DNA from: Flectobacillus rivi
GTDB lineage: Bacteria > Bacteroidota > Bacteroidia > Cytophagales > Spirosomataceae
Length of the DNA stretch: 64,000 nt
NCBI RefSeq assembly: GCF_030056655.1
Contig: NZ_JASHIE010000016.1
Coordinates: 62,001-126,000 of the forward strand
Direction of reading: 5' to 3'
Made by a program: the position numbers and the translations under genes. Positions within the stretch are counted from its first letter, which is position 1, and every line of letters starts with the position of its first letter. Under the pieces are notes generated by a model. It saw nothing but the letters and a program-made list of their open reading frames with translations, did no database searches and had not been told where the DNA came from. This document shows, in pieces, positions 43,827 through 52,257 of the stretch.

Positions 43827-45169
43827 GCGCTTAAAATGTCTACGTTTGCTTTTAATAAATTTCTGTCAATTAAAATGGAGACAATCCCTATTACCTCATT
43901 TACATTTTTTCGTACACCCCCACCAGCTGCAGGACCATTGGTATAGAGCGCTTCGACTTCTTCTCCAATCAATGAAGCTTCGTGGGCAGTTGTGGCTTTT
44001 CCCGAGACTCTCAATCTTACTTCAGGTAAATAGGATTCTTCGACTTTCATTTTAGCACTAAATTCTTCTCGAAAAATGGAATTTAAGCCGATGTAATCTA
44101 TTCTAAATGCTTCGAATTGAGGTTTTAGTCTTTGAGATAAAATCTCACCTGCTAGTTTGGCTCGCCCGACGGCGTTGAATCCAGCATAAGAAATTTCACC
44201 TTCTCCAAGGTAAAATGCTTTATAACCAACACTTGCTTTGTAAGTTGACGGTTTGGTTTTGCCTGTACCGCCCGTTACCCAAATTTGATTTTCACCAATT
44301 TCTTCTAATTTGACTGTCGTAAAATCAGCAATTACATCAGGAGTATAATATTCATGCGGATTTATGACCTCGTATAAAAGCTGTTCTTTGGCAGTTTGCA
44401 ACGTAATTTTGCCTCCAGTGCCTTTTACTTTACTAATGACTGCTGAACCATCGGCATAGATATCAGCAAAAGGATGTCCCAGATTTTCTAATCCCTCTAT
44501 CGGTTTCATGATGGGTTCGGCAAAATATCCACCAGTGATATGTCCTGCACATTCGAGTAAGTGTCCAATCACGGTGCCTTTTCCCAACAAATCAAAATCA
44601 TCTATTTGCCATCCAAATTCATGAATCATGGGGGCTAAGAATAAAGAGGGATCTGATACTCTTCCTGTTATAATTATTTGTGCATCATACTCTAAAGCCT
44701 CCAAAATTCCCTCAACACCCATATACGCATTGATAGAAATAACCTCATAGTCATTTAACGCTTGACCATTTTCCAAAATGGTGAAATGGGTGGAGCTATT
44801 TTTTACCCATTGTGTAGCATCATCGCCTGTCACGGCGGCAACTTTAATGGGCAATTGTAGTTCTTGAGCTATCTCAATGACTTTTTGGGCGGCTGCCAGT
44901 GGATTCGCCGCCCCCATATTCGTGATGAGTTTTATTTGATTTTTGACTAATAATGGCAATAATGATTTGATTCGCTTCTCCAGAAGTGGATCATACCCTT
45001 TGGATGCGTCTTGTAATTTTCTTTTTTGGGCTAAGGCAATCGTTCTTTCTGCCAGACATTCTAGCACGAGGTAGTCCAATTCTCCTTGTTCGGCTAATAC
45101 AAGCGCTGGTTCTATTCTATCTCCCGAAAAACCTGCTCCGCATCCTATTCTTATTTTTTCTTTTTTCAT
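43823..45169 (-). CDS. DUF1446 / AtuA-family protein
   Basis: The 448-residue cytoplasmic protein matches the acyclic terpene utilisation AtuA family: RIGCGAGFSGDRIEPALVLA at the start, YLVLECLAERTIALAQ, and NMGAANPLAAAQKVIEIAQ. Glycine-rich segments (GPAAGGGVRKNVNEVIGIVS) lie near the end. AtuA is required for citronellol/geraniol catabolism in Pseudomonas, but homologues are widespread with unknown substrates. The gene is 3 bases from the upstream citrate-type permease gene and overlaps the small AtuA partner. The operon of esterase, permease and AtuA pair suggests catabolism of an imported carboxylate. Confidence 0.88.
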   Translation of the reverse strand: MKKEKIRIGCGAGFSGDRIEPALVLAEQGELDYLVLECLAERTIALAQKRKLQDASKGYDPLLEKRIKSLLPLLVKNQIKLITNMGAANPLAAAQKVIEIAQELQLPIKVAAVTGDDATQWVKNSSTHFTILENGQALNDYEVISINAYMGVEGILEALEYDAQIIITGRVSDPSLFLAPMIHEFGWQIDDFDLLGKGTVIGHLLECAGHITGGYFAEPIMKPIEGLENLGHPFADIYADGSAVISKVKGTGGKITLQTAKEQLLYEVINPHEYYTPDVIADFTTVKLEEIGENQIWVTGGTGKTKPSTYKASVGYKAFYLGEGEISYAGFNAVGRAKLAGEILSQRLKPQFEAFRIDYIGLNSIFREEFSAKMKVEESYLPEVRLRVSGKATTAHEASLIGEEVEALYTNGPAAGGGVRKNVNEVIGIVSILIDRNLLKANVDILSA

Positions 45170-45172
45170 GTG

Positions 45173-46468
45173 CTAAATATGTATCGAACCTGTCAGTAAA
45201 GCCATAATCGTCATCGCAAGGGTGGTACCCCAAGCCCATTTGAAGGTAAATTTTTGATGTTCTCCCAAATCAACTTCTGTCAAACCAATCAATAAAAAAG
45301 TAGATGCCGTCAAGGGGCTAATCGGAAACCCCACCGTCATTTGTCCAAGCAAAGCAGCGCGTCCTATTTCTAAAGAATCTAAATGAAATTGTGTTGCAGT
45401 TTGACTCAAAATAGGCACTACGCCAAAATAATAGGCATCTGGCGTGAAGAGAATACTCGCTGGCAAACTCGTAATAGCTGTTAGTACTGGCAAAAGATTC
45501 GCATGATGTTGAGGAATCAACGAGACTAACTCGTTTGCCATGGCATCAATCATTTTAGTTCCTGTAAGAATCCCCGAAAAGATTCCCGCCACGAATATCA
45601 TACTCGATACGAGAAAAATATTCATGCCGTGACCACGCAATACTTTTTGTTGGTCGGTCAATCGTGGATAGTTGATTAACAGCGCCAACATACTTGCCAG
45701 TAAAAACAAAACAGGCGCAGGAATCAGTCCCTTGATTAATACCACAATTAAGCTAATCGTCAAGATGGCATTGAGAATGATGAGTTTTGGGCGACGTAAA
45801 CTTCTTTCATTTTCAGTTAAATTTTCCTGATGATTATAGGCAAAATCTACCACACCCAATCGTTTTCTTTCCTTCATCCCCAAAAAATACGCCACAAATA
45901 ATACCCATGCGAGCCCAGCTAGTATGGCAGGAATATTAGGGTTAAAAATATGTACGGCATCTGATTTGAGTGTAGAAATAGCTCGTGCCGAAGTGCCAGA
46001 CCAAGGTACGAGATGCATAGGTCCAACACTCAGCGCAACAATACAAGGTAATAACAAACGGTTGATTTTTAGCTGTTTGTAAATGGGTAAAAAAGCCGAA
46101 AGTACAATCATAAAAGTAGCGGTACCGTCGCCATCCAAATGTACAATCATGGTTAATATGGCTGTGCCAAGAATAACTTTGAGCGGGTCACCTTTTACAT
46201 ACTTGATGATAAAAGCAACCACTGGATCAAAAAGTCCAGCATCGAGCATGGTAGCAAAATATAGTACCGCAAAGGTTAGCAAGATGCCTGTAGGCGCTAC
46301 CTGCTTCATGCCAGCAAGCATCATTTCTCCTAATTCTTTAGGAGAAAACCCCGCAATAATTCCTGCCAAAAGTGGTACGATTACCAAAGCAGTAATCACC
46401 GAGAGTCTTTTGGTAATGATTAAAAATAAAAAGATAGCAATGGTCGAAAATCCTAATAGAGCGAGCAT
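45173..46468 (-). CDS. CitMHS-family carboxylate/proton symporter
   Basis: A 431-residue inner membrane protein with about 12 TM segments, of the citrate-Mg/H+ (CitMHS) family. Visible family regions are IVHLDGDGTATFMIVLSAFL, VALSVGPMHLVPWSGTSARA and PDAYYFGVVPILSQTA. It imports metal-chelated citrate or related di- and tricarboxylates. It lies between a secreted esterase gene (17 bases upstream) and the AtuA pair (3 bases downstream), so the true cargo may be the acid released by that esterase; this is inference. Confidence 0.9.
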   Translation of the reverse strand: MLALLGFSTIAIFLFLIITKRLSVITALVIVPLLAGIIAGFSPKELGEMMLAGMKQVAPTGILLTFAVLYFATMLDAGLFDPVVAFIIKYVKGDPLKVILGTAILTMIVHLDGDGTATFMIVLSAFLPIYKQLKINRLLLPCIVALSVGPMHLVPWSGTSARAISTLKSDAVHIFNPNIPAILAGLAWVLFVAYFLGMKERKRLGVVDFAYNHQENLTENERSLRRPKLIILNAILTISLIVVLIKGLIPAPVLFLLASMLALLINYPRLTDQQKVLRGHGMNIFLVSSMIFVAGIFSGILTGTKMIDAMANELVSLIPQHHANLLPVLTAITSLPASILFTPDAYYFGVVPILSQTATQFHLDSLEIGRAALLGQMTVGFPISPLTASTFLLIGLTEVDLGEHQKFTFKWAWGTTLAMTIMALLTGSIHI

Positions 46469-46485
46469 ATTATCGAGCGTATATG

Positions 46486-47514
46486 TTATTCGAAAACGAG
46501 ATAGTCATTAAAAAATGGAAGCAAATCATTCAAAACTCTGCCATCATTTGTCCAAATTTTGTTCACATGGTTTCCAATATATTCCTCTGCAAAATGCTCA
46601 ATACCAAGGTTTTCTAATTTTTGACTAAAGGCTCCACACTGAATTGGAAAGCGTTGCGCATCGTTTCTTCCCCAATCTAATTTTAGGGCTTTTAGTTTAC
46701 GAAGGTTATCGGCATACTTATCTACCATCAATACAGGAAAATTTGCATTCCATTTATCAACAACCGTCTGATTGACTTGCAGACTATCACCTTGATACGT
46801 AAAAGGCATATCACAGTAAAAAGGAGGATTTGTAGGATTAGGAGACCAAGCACGACCCACAGCAACTAATACTTTTGGATAATAGGTTTTTCTTAACTCT
46901 TCGACCGTTTTTATTTTGGAAAGTTCCTTAAATGAATCGCTATTGGCACCAAATTCTTTGACCATCATCAATAACCCTGGACTCATGGCATATACCGAAC
47001 TAAATACTTCTGGATATAACATCCCGATTTTGATAGCACCATAACCGCCCATCGAATGTCCGCCAATACCTCTGCTATTGCGATTTGCGATAGTTTTGTA
47101 TTTACGGTCAATCGCTTCAACCAACTCCTTGGCTTCAAATTCAGACCAGTTACCCGTGAGAGTTGAATTACTATAAAAACTTCCTTCAAAAAGAGTATAA
47201 TGGCTTGCAATAACTAAAATAAAAGGACGAATTTTAGCTTGAGCAATACTTTTGTCGAGAATCGCCTTCATGCCTGTTGTAATGCTATCATTGCCCATGA
47301 AGCCATGTAAATAGTACACCACAGGAAATCGTTTTTGTGTACTTTCATAATTCGGAGGAAGATATACCGAGATTTTACGGTTAGCATTTTCTCCCCCTGT
47401 ATTTTGCAAGGTTTTAGCATTAATCACAAAGCTTTCGACCTTGCCAGCGGTTCGTTGAGCCTTTATTTGACTGAAAAACAGACAAGTAATTAGTAGTAAT
47501 AAAATTCTTTTCAT
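46486..47514 (-). CDS. Secreted esterase D/feruloyl-esterase-like hydrolase
   Basis: The 342-residue exported enzyme has a signal peptide (about 1-19, IKAQ) and a PF00756-type alpha/beta-hydrolase fold: KISVYLPPNYESTQKRFPVV, YYLHGFMGND with the oxyanion segment, and the nucleophile elbow GIGGHSMGGYGAIK (Ser). The family includes CE1 feruloyl and acetyl-xylan esterases, S-formylglutathione hydrolase and siderophore esterases. Secretion and the neighbouring permease favour release of an acid from a polymer or ester outside the cell. It is the first gene of the operon esterase-CitMHS-AtuA-small subunit. Confidence 0.85.
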   Translation of the reverse strand: MKRILLLLITCLFFSQIKAQRTAGKVESFVINAKTLQNTGGENANRKISVYLPPNYESTQKRFPVVYYLHGFMGNDSITTGMKAILDKSIAQAKIRPFILVIASHYTLFEGSFYSNSTLTGNWSEFEAKELVEAIDRKYKTIANRNSRGIGGHSMGGYGAIKIGMLYPEVFSSVYAMSPGLLMMVKEFGANSDSFKELSKIKTVEELRKTYYPKVLVAVGRAWSPNPTNPPFYCDMPFTYQGDSLQVNQTVVDKWNANFPVLMVDKYADNLRKLKALKLDWGRNDAQRFPIQCGAFSQKLENLGIEHFAEEYIGNHVNKIWTNDGRVLNDLLPFFNDYLVFE

Positions 47515-47553
47515 AAATCAAATGTGTTTTTTGGATAGATATGTTTTAAAAGG

Positions 47554-47600
47554 GGCTGAGTTAAGTATCAATGCTGAATTGTGAGTGGTGAATTATGAAT
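47554..47600. repeat. Dispersed intergenic repeat copy
   Basis: GCTGAGTTAAGTATCAATGC followed by TGAATTGTGAGTGGTGAATT carries two or three degenerate copies of the repeat core, upstream of the secreted esterase gene. Confidence 0.45.
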
Positions 47601-47639
47601 ATAAAATACTGATAATCAAAAAAAACTACATTCAAACTA

Positions 47640-48022
47640 GTAACCCAACACTCATACTTAGAGTATGTTTAAATTTTGAAGCTGTTTAAACTTTTCAAAA
47701 AACATATTTTACTGATTGATTCTTAGTCTTACTTTTTATCTAGGCGTTCCCACCTTGATACAAAAAGTAACCGCAGCGGCGGCCGCAAAAAATTCAAGAA
47801 TTTATAATCGGAGTGGCGTACCACCTCGCTTCGCTCAAACAATTTAAATTCATTGCTTACGCAAGCAATTTTAAGAGAGCTTAAATAGCTTCTTTATAAA
47901 TCACTAAAAATAATTTTTTATTCAATTTTCTGAAATCCTGTTGTTTGAGCCGAAGGCGAGTTTAGGATTTCTTGACTTTCTTTTGTTACTTTTCTTGTGT
48001 CAAGACAAGAAAAGTAAGGTGT
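47640..48022. repeat. Large non-coding repeat-like element with GC-rich patch
   Basis: About 380 bases without a gene but with a different look from the surroundings. AACCGCAGCGGCGGCCGC lies at about 47767-47786, with GGAGTGGCGTACCACCTCGC further on. A 13-bp stem at 47986-48017 (TTACTTTTCTTGT / ACAAGAAAAGTAA) lies near the end. Strings such as AAAGTAACAAAAGAAAGTC (inverse) look familiar from dispersed repeats in other Bacteroidota genomes. Function unknown. Confidence 0.5.
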
Positions 48023-48075
48023 CGCGAAGGGAAATGTCGTTTTTTCTACAAATACCCAAAAAATCAAATATACTT

Positions 48076-48100
48076 TAAACAGGCACAAAGTGCCTGTTTA
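48076..48100 (-). terminator. Terminator after the esterase-DUF3237 gene
   Basis: TAAACAGGCAC pairs with GTGCCTGTTTA around AAA, nine bases after the stop codon at 48109. It is the probable end of the phenolic-catabolism operon on the minus strand. Confidence 0.85.
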
Positions 48101-48108
48101 CTTTAATT

Positions 48109-49446
48109 CTATTTCACCGCCCAAATTTGAATCAAAACATGGTCGGGTTTACGGATGCCTTTACATAAGAATAAGCTATTATTTACCCAATCGTATTTTC
48201 CTTTGGGCGCCTCTAGTTTTGGAATAGTTCTAAAATAATATTGCGAAGGGTCAACATTCTCGCCTTTGGCAATTTTAGCGGCTATTTCAGGTGAAGCAAC
48301 TCTCAATCCATTATTTTTTACATAAATAATCACTCCGTCATCCGTTTTGATTTGGTAGTTGGCATCTAGTTCTGCCACGCCATCGCTTCTCACAATTTGC
48401 CAGTCAGCACCTCCAGACAATACTTCTCCTTTGATACTTGGACCTTCGAAAGTACCTCCAACAATTGGAATGATGCGTCGTAGTCCATGCGGTGTTTGAC
48501 CTACCGTAAGAGCTTCGCTTAGTAAAACTTTTATTTCACAGAAAAATGCTAAGCCTGGCGCTGGTGGTTCAGGAGTTGTCAGTCCATGCAATTGTAGCCA
48601 ATCTCCAAAGCGTTCTACCCATGTGTCGGTAGGAATATTTTTCTTACTCATACCGAATCCATGACCACCTTTTTCGTAAATATGTAACTCGGCTGGTTGT
48701 TTGGCTTGGGTCCATTTGCTGTAAATCGAGGAGCTGTGTAAGGTGAAACCTAATTGGTCATCCGAAGCGGCTGCCACAAAAATCGGCGTAGGCTGAGTTG
48801 GGACTTTATTGCCCAAAATAGCTTTTTCGTAGGCATAAATAGGAGCAACAAAATTGGGTCTTTCAGCATCGTTGGCTGTATAAACTACCGACATGGTTAA
48901 GGTTCCTCCTGCCGAAAATCCCATCATGCCGATTTTGTTTGGATTGACATGGAATTTATCAGCATTCTGGCGGATATATTGAATCGCCTTACGCCCATCT
49001 TGCGTAGCCAAAGGAATCACCGCCGCATTTTCTTGATCGAGTGCTTTCATATTACCCATTTTACCCATGATTTCTGTAATGGGATTATCCGTAAAAGAGC
49101 GTGCTACTCGGTATTTCAAAACAAAAGCAGCAATACCTCTTTCATTCAGCCATTTTGCTACATCAACACCTTCATTGTCAATTGATAAGGTATGAAAAGC
49201 TCCTCCTGGCGCAACTACAATAGCAGTACCATTTGCTTTGTTAGGGTTAGGTAAATAGGCAGTAATAGTTGGGTCAACGATATTATAGGCTGTTCGACCG
49301 CCCCAATTAGCATTAGTTAACACTGATTCTTGCCAAGTCCAGCTTTCTGAGCCTGGGGCTTTGCCTTTGTATAATCGGATAACTTCTTGTGCATGAGCCG
49401 TATATCCGAGTAAAACGCCTAATATACAGGTAAATATTTTTTTCAT
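48109..49446 (-). CDS. Secreted esterase (BD-FAE-like) fused to a DUF3237 domain
   Basis: The 445-residue exported protein has a signal peptide (about 1-19, AHAQ) and an alpha/beta-hydrolase domain (about 20-295): IVVAPGGAFHTLSIDNEG with the oxyanion glycines, the nucleophile elbow GMMGFSAGGTLTMSV, and the catalytic His in EKGGHGFGM. The domain resembles acetyl-xylan and feruloyl esterases. From residue about 305 a DUF3237 domain follows (IPIVGGTFEGPSIKGEVLSG, ADWQIVRSDGVAELDANYQI). DUF3237 is normally a stand-alone protein of about 150 residues, so this fusion is unusual. The gene is 16 bases after the SDR gene in the phenolic operon. Confidence 0.87.
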   Translation of the reverse strand: MKKIFTCILGVLLGYTAHAQEVIRLYKGKAPGSESWTWQESVLTNANWGGRTAYNIVDPTITAYLPNPNKANGTAIVVAPGGAFHTLSIDNEGVDVAKWLNERGIAAFVLKYRVARSFTDNPITEIMGKMGNMKALDQENAAVIPLATQDGRKAIQYIRQNADKFHVNPNKIGMMGFSAGGTLTMSVVYTANDAERPNFVAPIYAYEKAILGNKVPTQPTPIFVAAASDDQLGFTLHSSSIYSKWTQAKQPAELHIYEKGGHGFGMSKKNIPTDTWVERFGDWLQLHGLTTPEPPAPGLAFFCEIKVLLSEALTVGQTPHGLRRIIPIVGGTFEGPSIKGEVLSGGADWQIVRSDGVAELDANYQIKTDDGVIIYVKNNGLRVASPEIAAKIAKGENVDPSQYYFRTIPKLEAPKGKYDWVNNSLFLCKGIRKPDHVLIQIWAVK

Positions 49447-49462
49447 AGTAAAAGGTTTTGTA

Positions 49463-50230
49463 TTATTTCATTCCCATTCTAATAGCACCATCCAAGCGGA
49501 TTACCTCGCCATTGAGCATGGTGTTTTCAATGATTTGTTGTACCAATTTCGCAAATTCTTCAGGTTTTCCAAGTCTTGAGGGAAAAGGAATTTGTTGTGC
49601 TAAAGATGCTTGTGCCTCGCTAGATAAATTTGCAAGCAATGGTGTTTCAAAAATCCCAGGAGCAATGGTCATCACTCGAATACCCATACGAGCAAACTCA
49701 CGAGCAATTGGTAGGGTCATCGCTACCACGCCACCTTTAGAAGCTGAATAGGCCGCCTGTCCGATTTGTCCATCAAAGGCTGCTACCGAAGCGGTATTGA
49801 TTACAATTCCTCTTTCTCCTTGTTCGTTTGGCGTATTATGTTGCATGACATTTGCACCCAAACGAAGTACATTAAATACACCTACTAAATTGACTTGAAT
49901 GACTTTTTGAAAAAAAGCTAAATCATGAGGACCCTCTTTGCCTACAACTCTTTTAGCAGGACCAATACCCGCACAATTGATGACCCCGTTGATTTGTCCA
50001 AATACAGACAAGCCTTTTTCAATGGCTTGCATTACCTGTGTTTCGTCTACAATATCAGCTTTGCAAAAAAGCGCTGAATTGCCCAAACTTACTTGAGCAT
50101 GTTGTCCCGCTTGTTCATTTATGTCTAGTAAAATAACTTTTCCGCCCTGCGAAATAATGTTTTGTGCCGTAGCCAATCCTAGCCCTGAAGCACCACCAGA
50201 AATAAGAAATATGTTTGATTGTATATTCAT
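49463..50230 (-). CDS. SDR-family 3-hydroxyacyl-CoA dehydrogenase (CouN-like)
   Basis: A 255-residue short-chain dehydrogenase similar to the type II 3-hydroxyacyl-CoA dehydrogenases (HSD10-like). The nucleotide loop is SGGASGLGLATAQNI with Asp after the second strand (LLDIN), pointing to NAD+. NCAGIG and the catalytic INTASVAAFDG...YSASKGG (Ser, Tyr, Lys) are intact. In the hydroxycinnamate pathway it would oxidise the 3-hydroxy-3-arylpropionyl-CoA to the 3-keto form before side-chain release. A CoA ligase gene precedes it and an esterase gene follows at 16 bases. Confidence 0.88.
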   Translation of the reverse strand: MNIQSNIFLISGGASGLGLATAQNIISQGGKVILLDINEQAGQHAQVSLGNSALFCKADIVDETQVMQAIEKGLSVFGQINGVINCAGIGPAKRVVGKEGPHDLAFFQKVIQVNLVGVFNVLRLGANVMQHNTPNEQGERGIVINTASVAAFDGQIGQAAYSASKGGVVAMTLPIAREFARMGIRVMTIAPGIFETPLLANLSSEAQASLAQQIPFPSRLGKPEEFAKLVQQIIENTMLNGEVIRLDGAIRMGMK

Positions 50231-50246
50231 CGTAAAAAAGAAAAAC

Positions 50247-50362
50247 CCTCAATACGTCAATAAAAGGGGATTTTTAAAGGAATATGATTGAGCAATATGC
50301 TCGTATGAATGGTTTTTTGGATAATAATTTAATAGAAATAAACCTTTACTGACGATTGAGGG
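50247..50362. repeat. Short element with imperfect inverted ends
   Basis: CCCTCAATACGTCAATAAAA at 50247 faces CCTTTACTGACGATTGAGGG at 50343-50362, two mismatched but clearly related arms across about 75 bases. It lies in the 181-base gap between the CoA ligase and SDR genes. It could be a small MITE-like element or an RNA structure. Confidence 0.4.
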
Positions 50363-50411
50363 ATATGGGTTGTTGCTTTCGGCGATGAGCCATCAGCTTT
50401 TTGAAAAATAT

Positions 50412-52217
50412 TTATTCATAATGACTAAACAATTGACTGACTAAAGCTTTTCGATTGGATAAAACAGCTCGTTGGTTGAGCGATCCTTTATCAGTAATCT
50501 CGCCTTTGTCAATCGAAGGGGGCTCCTGTGCTAAGATAATCTTTCCAATTCTGTTGGAACTACCCGTGGCTTGTTGGTTAAACTCATTCATCCAGTTTTC
50601 TAGAAATTGTTGAATTACACTATGCTCATACAACTGATTCGGTGCGATATTCTCAGCACTTCCTATCAACTTTTGACAAGCATCCAAATTCAGGAATAAA
50701 ATTAAACCAATATAGTCTTGGTCGAGCCCAGCAATCACTACGTCTTGAATAATGGGCGAACCAGAAGAAATAATCTTGGTTTTCATAACGCCAACATTCA
50801 CCCACGTACCAGTTGAGAGTTTAAAATCTTCGGCTATTCTGCCATCAAACACCAATCCTTTATCGGGATTATTTTCATCCAAAAACTTTACTGCATCTCC
50901 TGTTTTATAAAAACCATCTTCATCAAATGCCTGTGAAGTAGCATCAGCATTTCGCCAATAGCCTTTAGTTACGTTAGGAGCACGATATCTTGCTTCAAAT
51001 TTATCACCAGTGGGTACCAACTTGACTTCTAAGCCTGCTACTGGCACGCCTAACAAGCCCGAAAATGCACCACCCCAATTGGCAAAAAGAGCCGAAGGGC
51101 CTGATTCTGTACAGCCTAAACCTGTCACAATAGGCACTTTCACCCCGATGGTCTGAATGGCTAGTTCCTCCAACTTATTCCAGATAGGTTGCGCCAAACT
51201 AGCGCCTGCATAAAAAATAATTTGAAGATTTTTGAAAAAAGTATTTCTTAATTGTTCTTCATTTTCCAAATAGGGAATCAACATTTCAAAGCCTTTTGGA
51301 ACATTAAAATAAGCCGTAGGAGATATTTCTCGAAGGTTTTTTACGGTTTCTTCAATACCCTTACTACTAGGTTTTCCGTCGTCTATATAGAGTGTACCGC
51401 CATTATGAAGTGCCAATCCATAATTGTGATTACCTCCAAAAGTATGATTCCAAGGTAGCCAATCAATAAAAACAGGTGCTTGTTCCTGCATGAAAGGAAA
51501 ACTCTGTGTAATCTGCTGGAGATTAGCACACCACATTTGCTGAGTATTAATGACTCCTTTGGGCAAACCCGTTGAGCCAGAAGTAAACAGTATTTTAGCA
51601 ACGGTATCACCCGTAACTTTCCGATGCGCTTTTTCGACCTTATCGGTAAATTCACTATATCTCCAGTCTTCTATGTGAGGATAGCTTACTCCCTCAGCAA
51701 CAAGAATTTGAGTAGCGGGAAAATGAGTTTTGATAAAATGAATAGCTCTTGAATAGGCTTGTTCAGACTGCACAAAAACAAGTTTTGGAGTCATTTTCTC
51801 CAAACAATGACGAAGTTTAGAAAAGTCTTCCGACACCAAAGAGTACGCAGGCGAAATCGGTGAATACGGAATACCAATATGTACCGAAGCTAATGCCAAA
51901 AGTGCGTGTTCAAGGCTATTTTCAGACAAAATAACCACTGAATCAGAGTCGCCAAAACCCATATCTAACAAATGTTGCGCTACCGAGCACATTTGTAAAT
52001 ACGTCTCACCATAGCTCAATTGCTGCCAATCACCTGCTTGATTACGTTGAGCAAGAAAAGTTTTGGAAGCTTGCAAAAGCGACCACTCCTTGAGTCTATC
52101 AGTAATAGTTTCAGGGAAGGAGTTCAATTCACTATTTAAACGAAATAAAATACTGCCATCAGGATGATGAACCTTGATAGTTTGGGTTGGGCCAAAAGCT
52201 ACATTCTTGAACGCCAT
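50412..52217 (-). CDS. Feruloyl/p-coumaroyl-CoA synthetase (CouL/Fcs-like)
   Basis: The 601-residue member of the AMP-forming acyl-CoA ligase superfamily matches the long feruloyl-CoA synthase group. Visible features: the P-loop ILFTSGSTGLPKGVINT, the A5-like TGLGCTESGPS, YKTGDAVKF, and the C-terminal catalytic Lys in DKGEITDKGSLNQRAVL. It activates p-hydroxycinnamic acids (p-coumarate, caffeate, ferulate) with ATP and CoA in the cytoplasm. It lies between a crotonase (40 bases upstream) and an SDR dehydrogenase, the enzymes needed for the next two steps. Whether p-coumarate or ferulate is preferred cannot be read, but the linked pobA favours p-coumarate. Confidence 0.9.
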   Translation of the reverse strand: MAFKNVAFGPTQTIKVHHPDGSILFRLNSELNSFPETITDRLKEWSLLQASKTFLAQRNQAGDWQQLSYGETYLQMCSVAQHLLDMGFGDSDSVVILSENSLEHALLALASVHIGIPYSPISPAYSLVSEDFSKLRHCLEKMTPKLVFVQSEQAYSRAIHFIKTHFPATQILVAEGVSYPHIEDWRYSEFTDKVEKAHRKVTGDTVAKILFTSGSTGLPKGVINTQQMWCANLQQITQSFPFMQEQAPVFIDWLPWNHTFGGNHNYGLALHNGGTLYIDDGKPSSKGIEETVKNLREISPTAYFNVPKGFEMLIPYLENEEQLRNTFFKNLQIIFYAGASLAQPIWNKLEELAIQTIGVKVPIVTGLGCTESGPSALFANWGGAFSGLLGVPVAGLEVKLVPTGDKFEARYRAPNVTKGYWRNADATSQAFDEDGFYKTGDAVKFLDENNPDKGLVFDGRIAEDFKLSTGTWVNVGVMKTKIISSGSPIIQDVVIAGLDQDYIGLILFLNLDACQKLIGSAENIAPNQLYEHSVIQQFLENWMNEFNQQATGSSNRIGKIILAQEPPSIDKGEITDKGSLNQRAVLSNRKALVSQLFSHYE

Positions 52218-52257
52218 AACTTGAAAGAGGTAAAATGTTTTGGGAAAAAGGGATGAT

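Noticed and set aside
46083..46511. Plus-strand frame of 142 codons opposite the CitMHS gene
   Set aside because: Shadow of a hydrophobic membrane protein gene; no motif and no start context.
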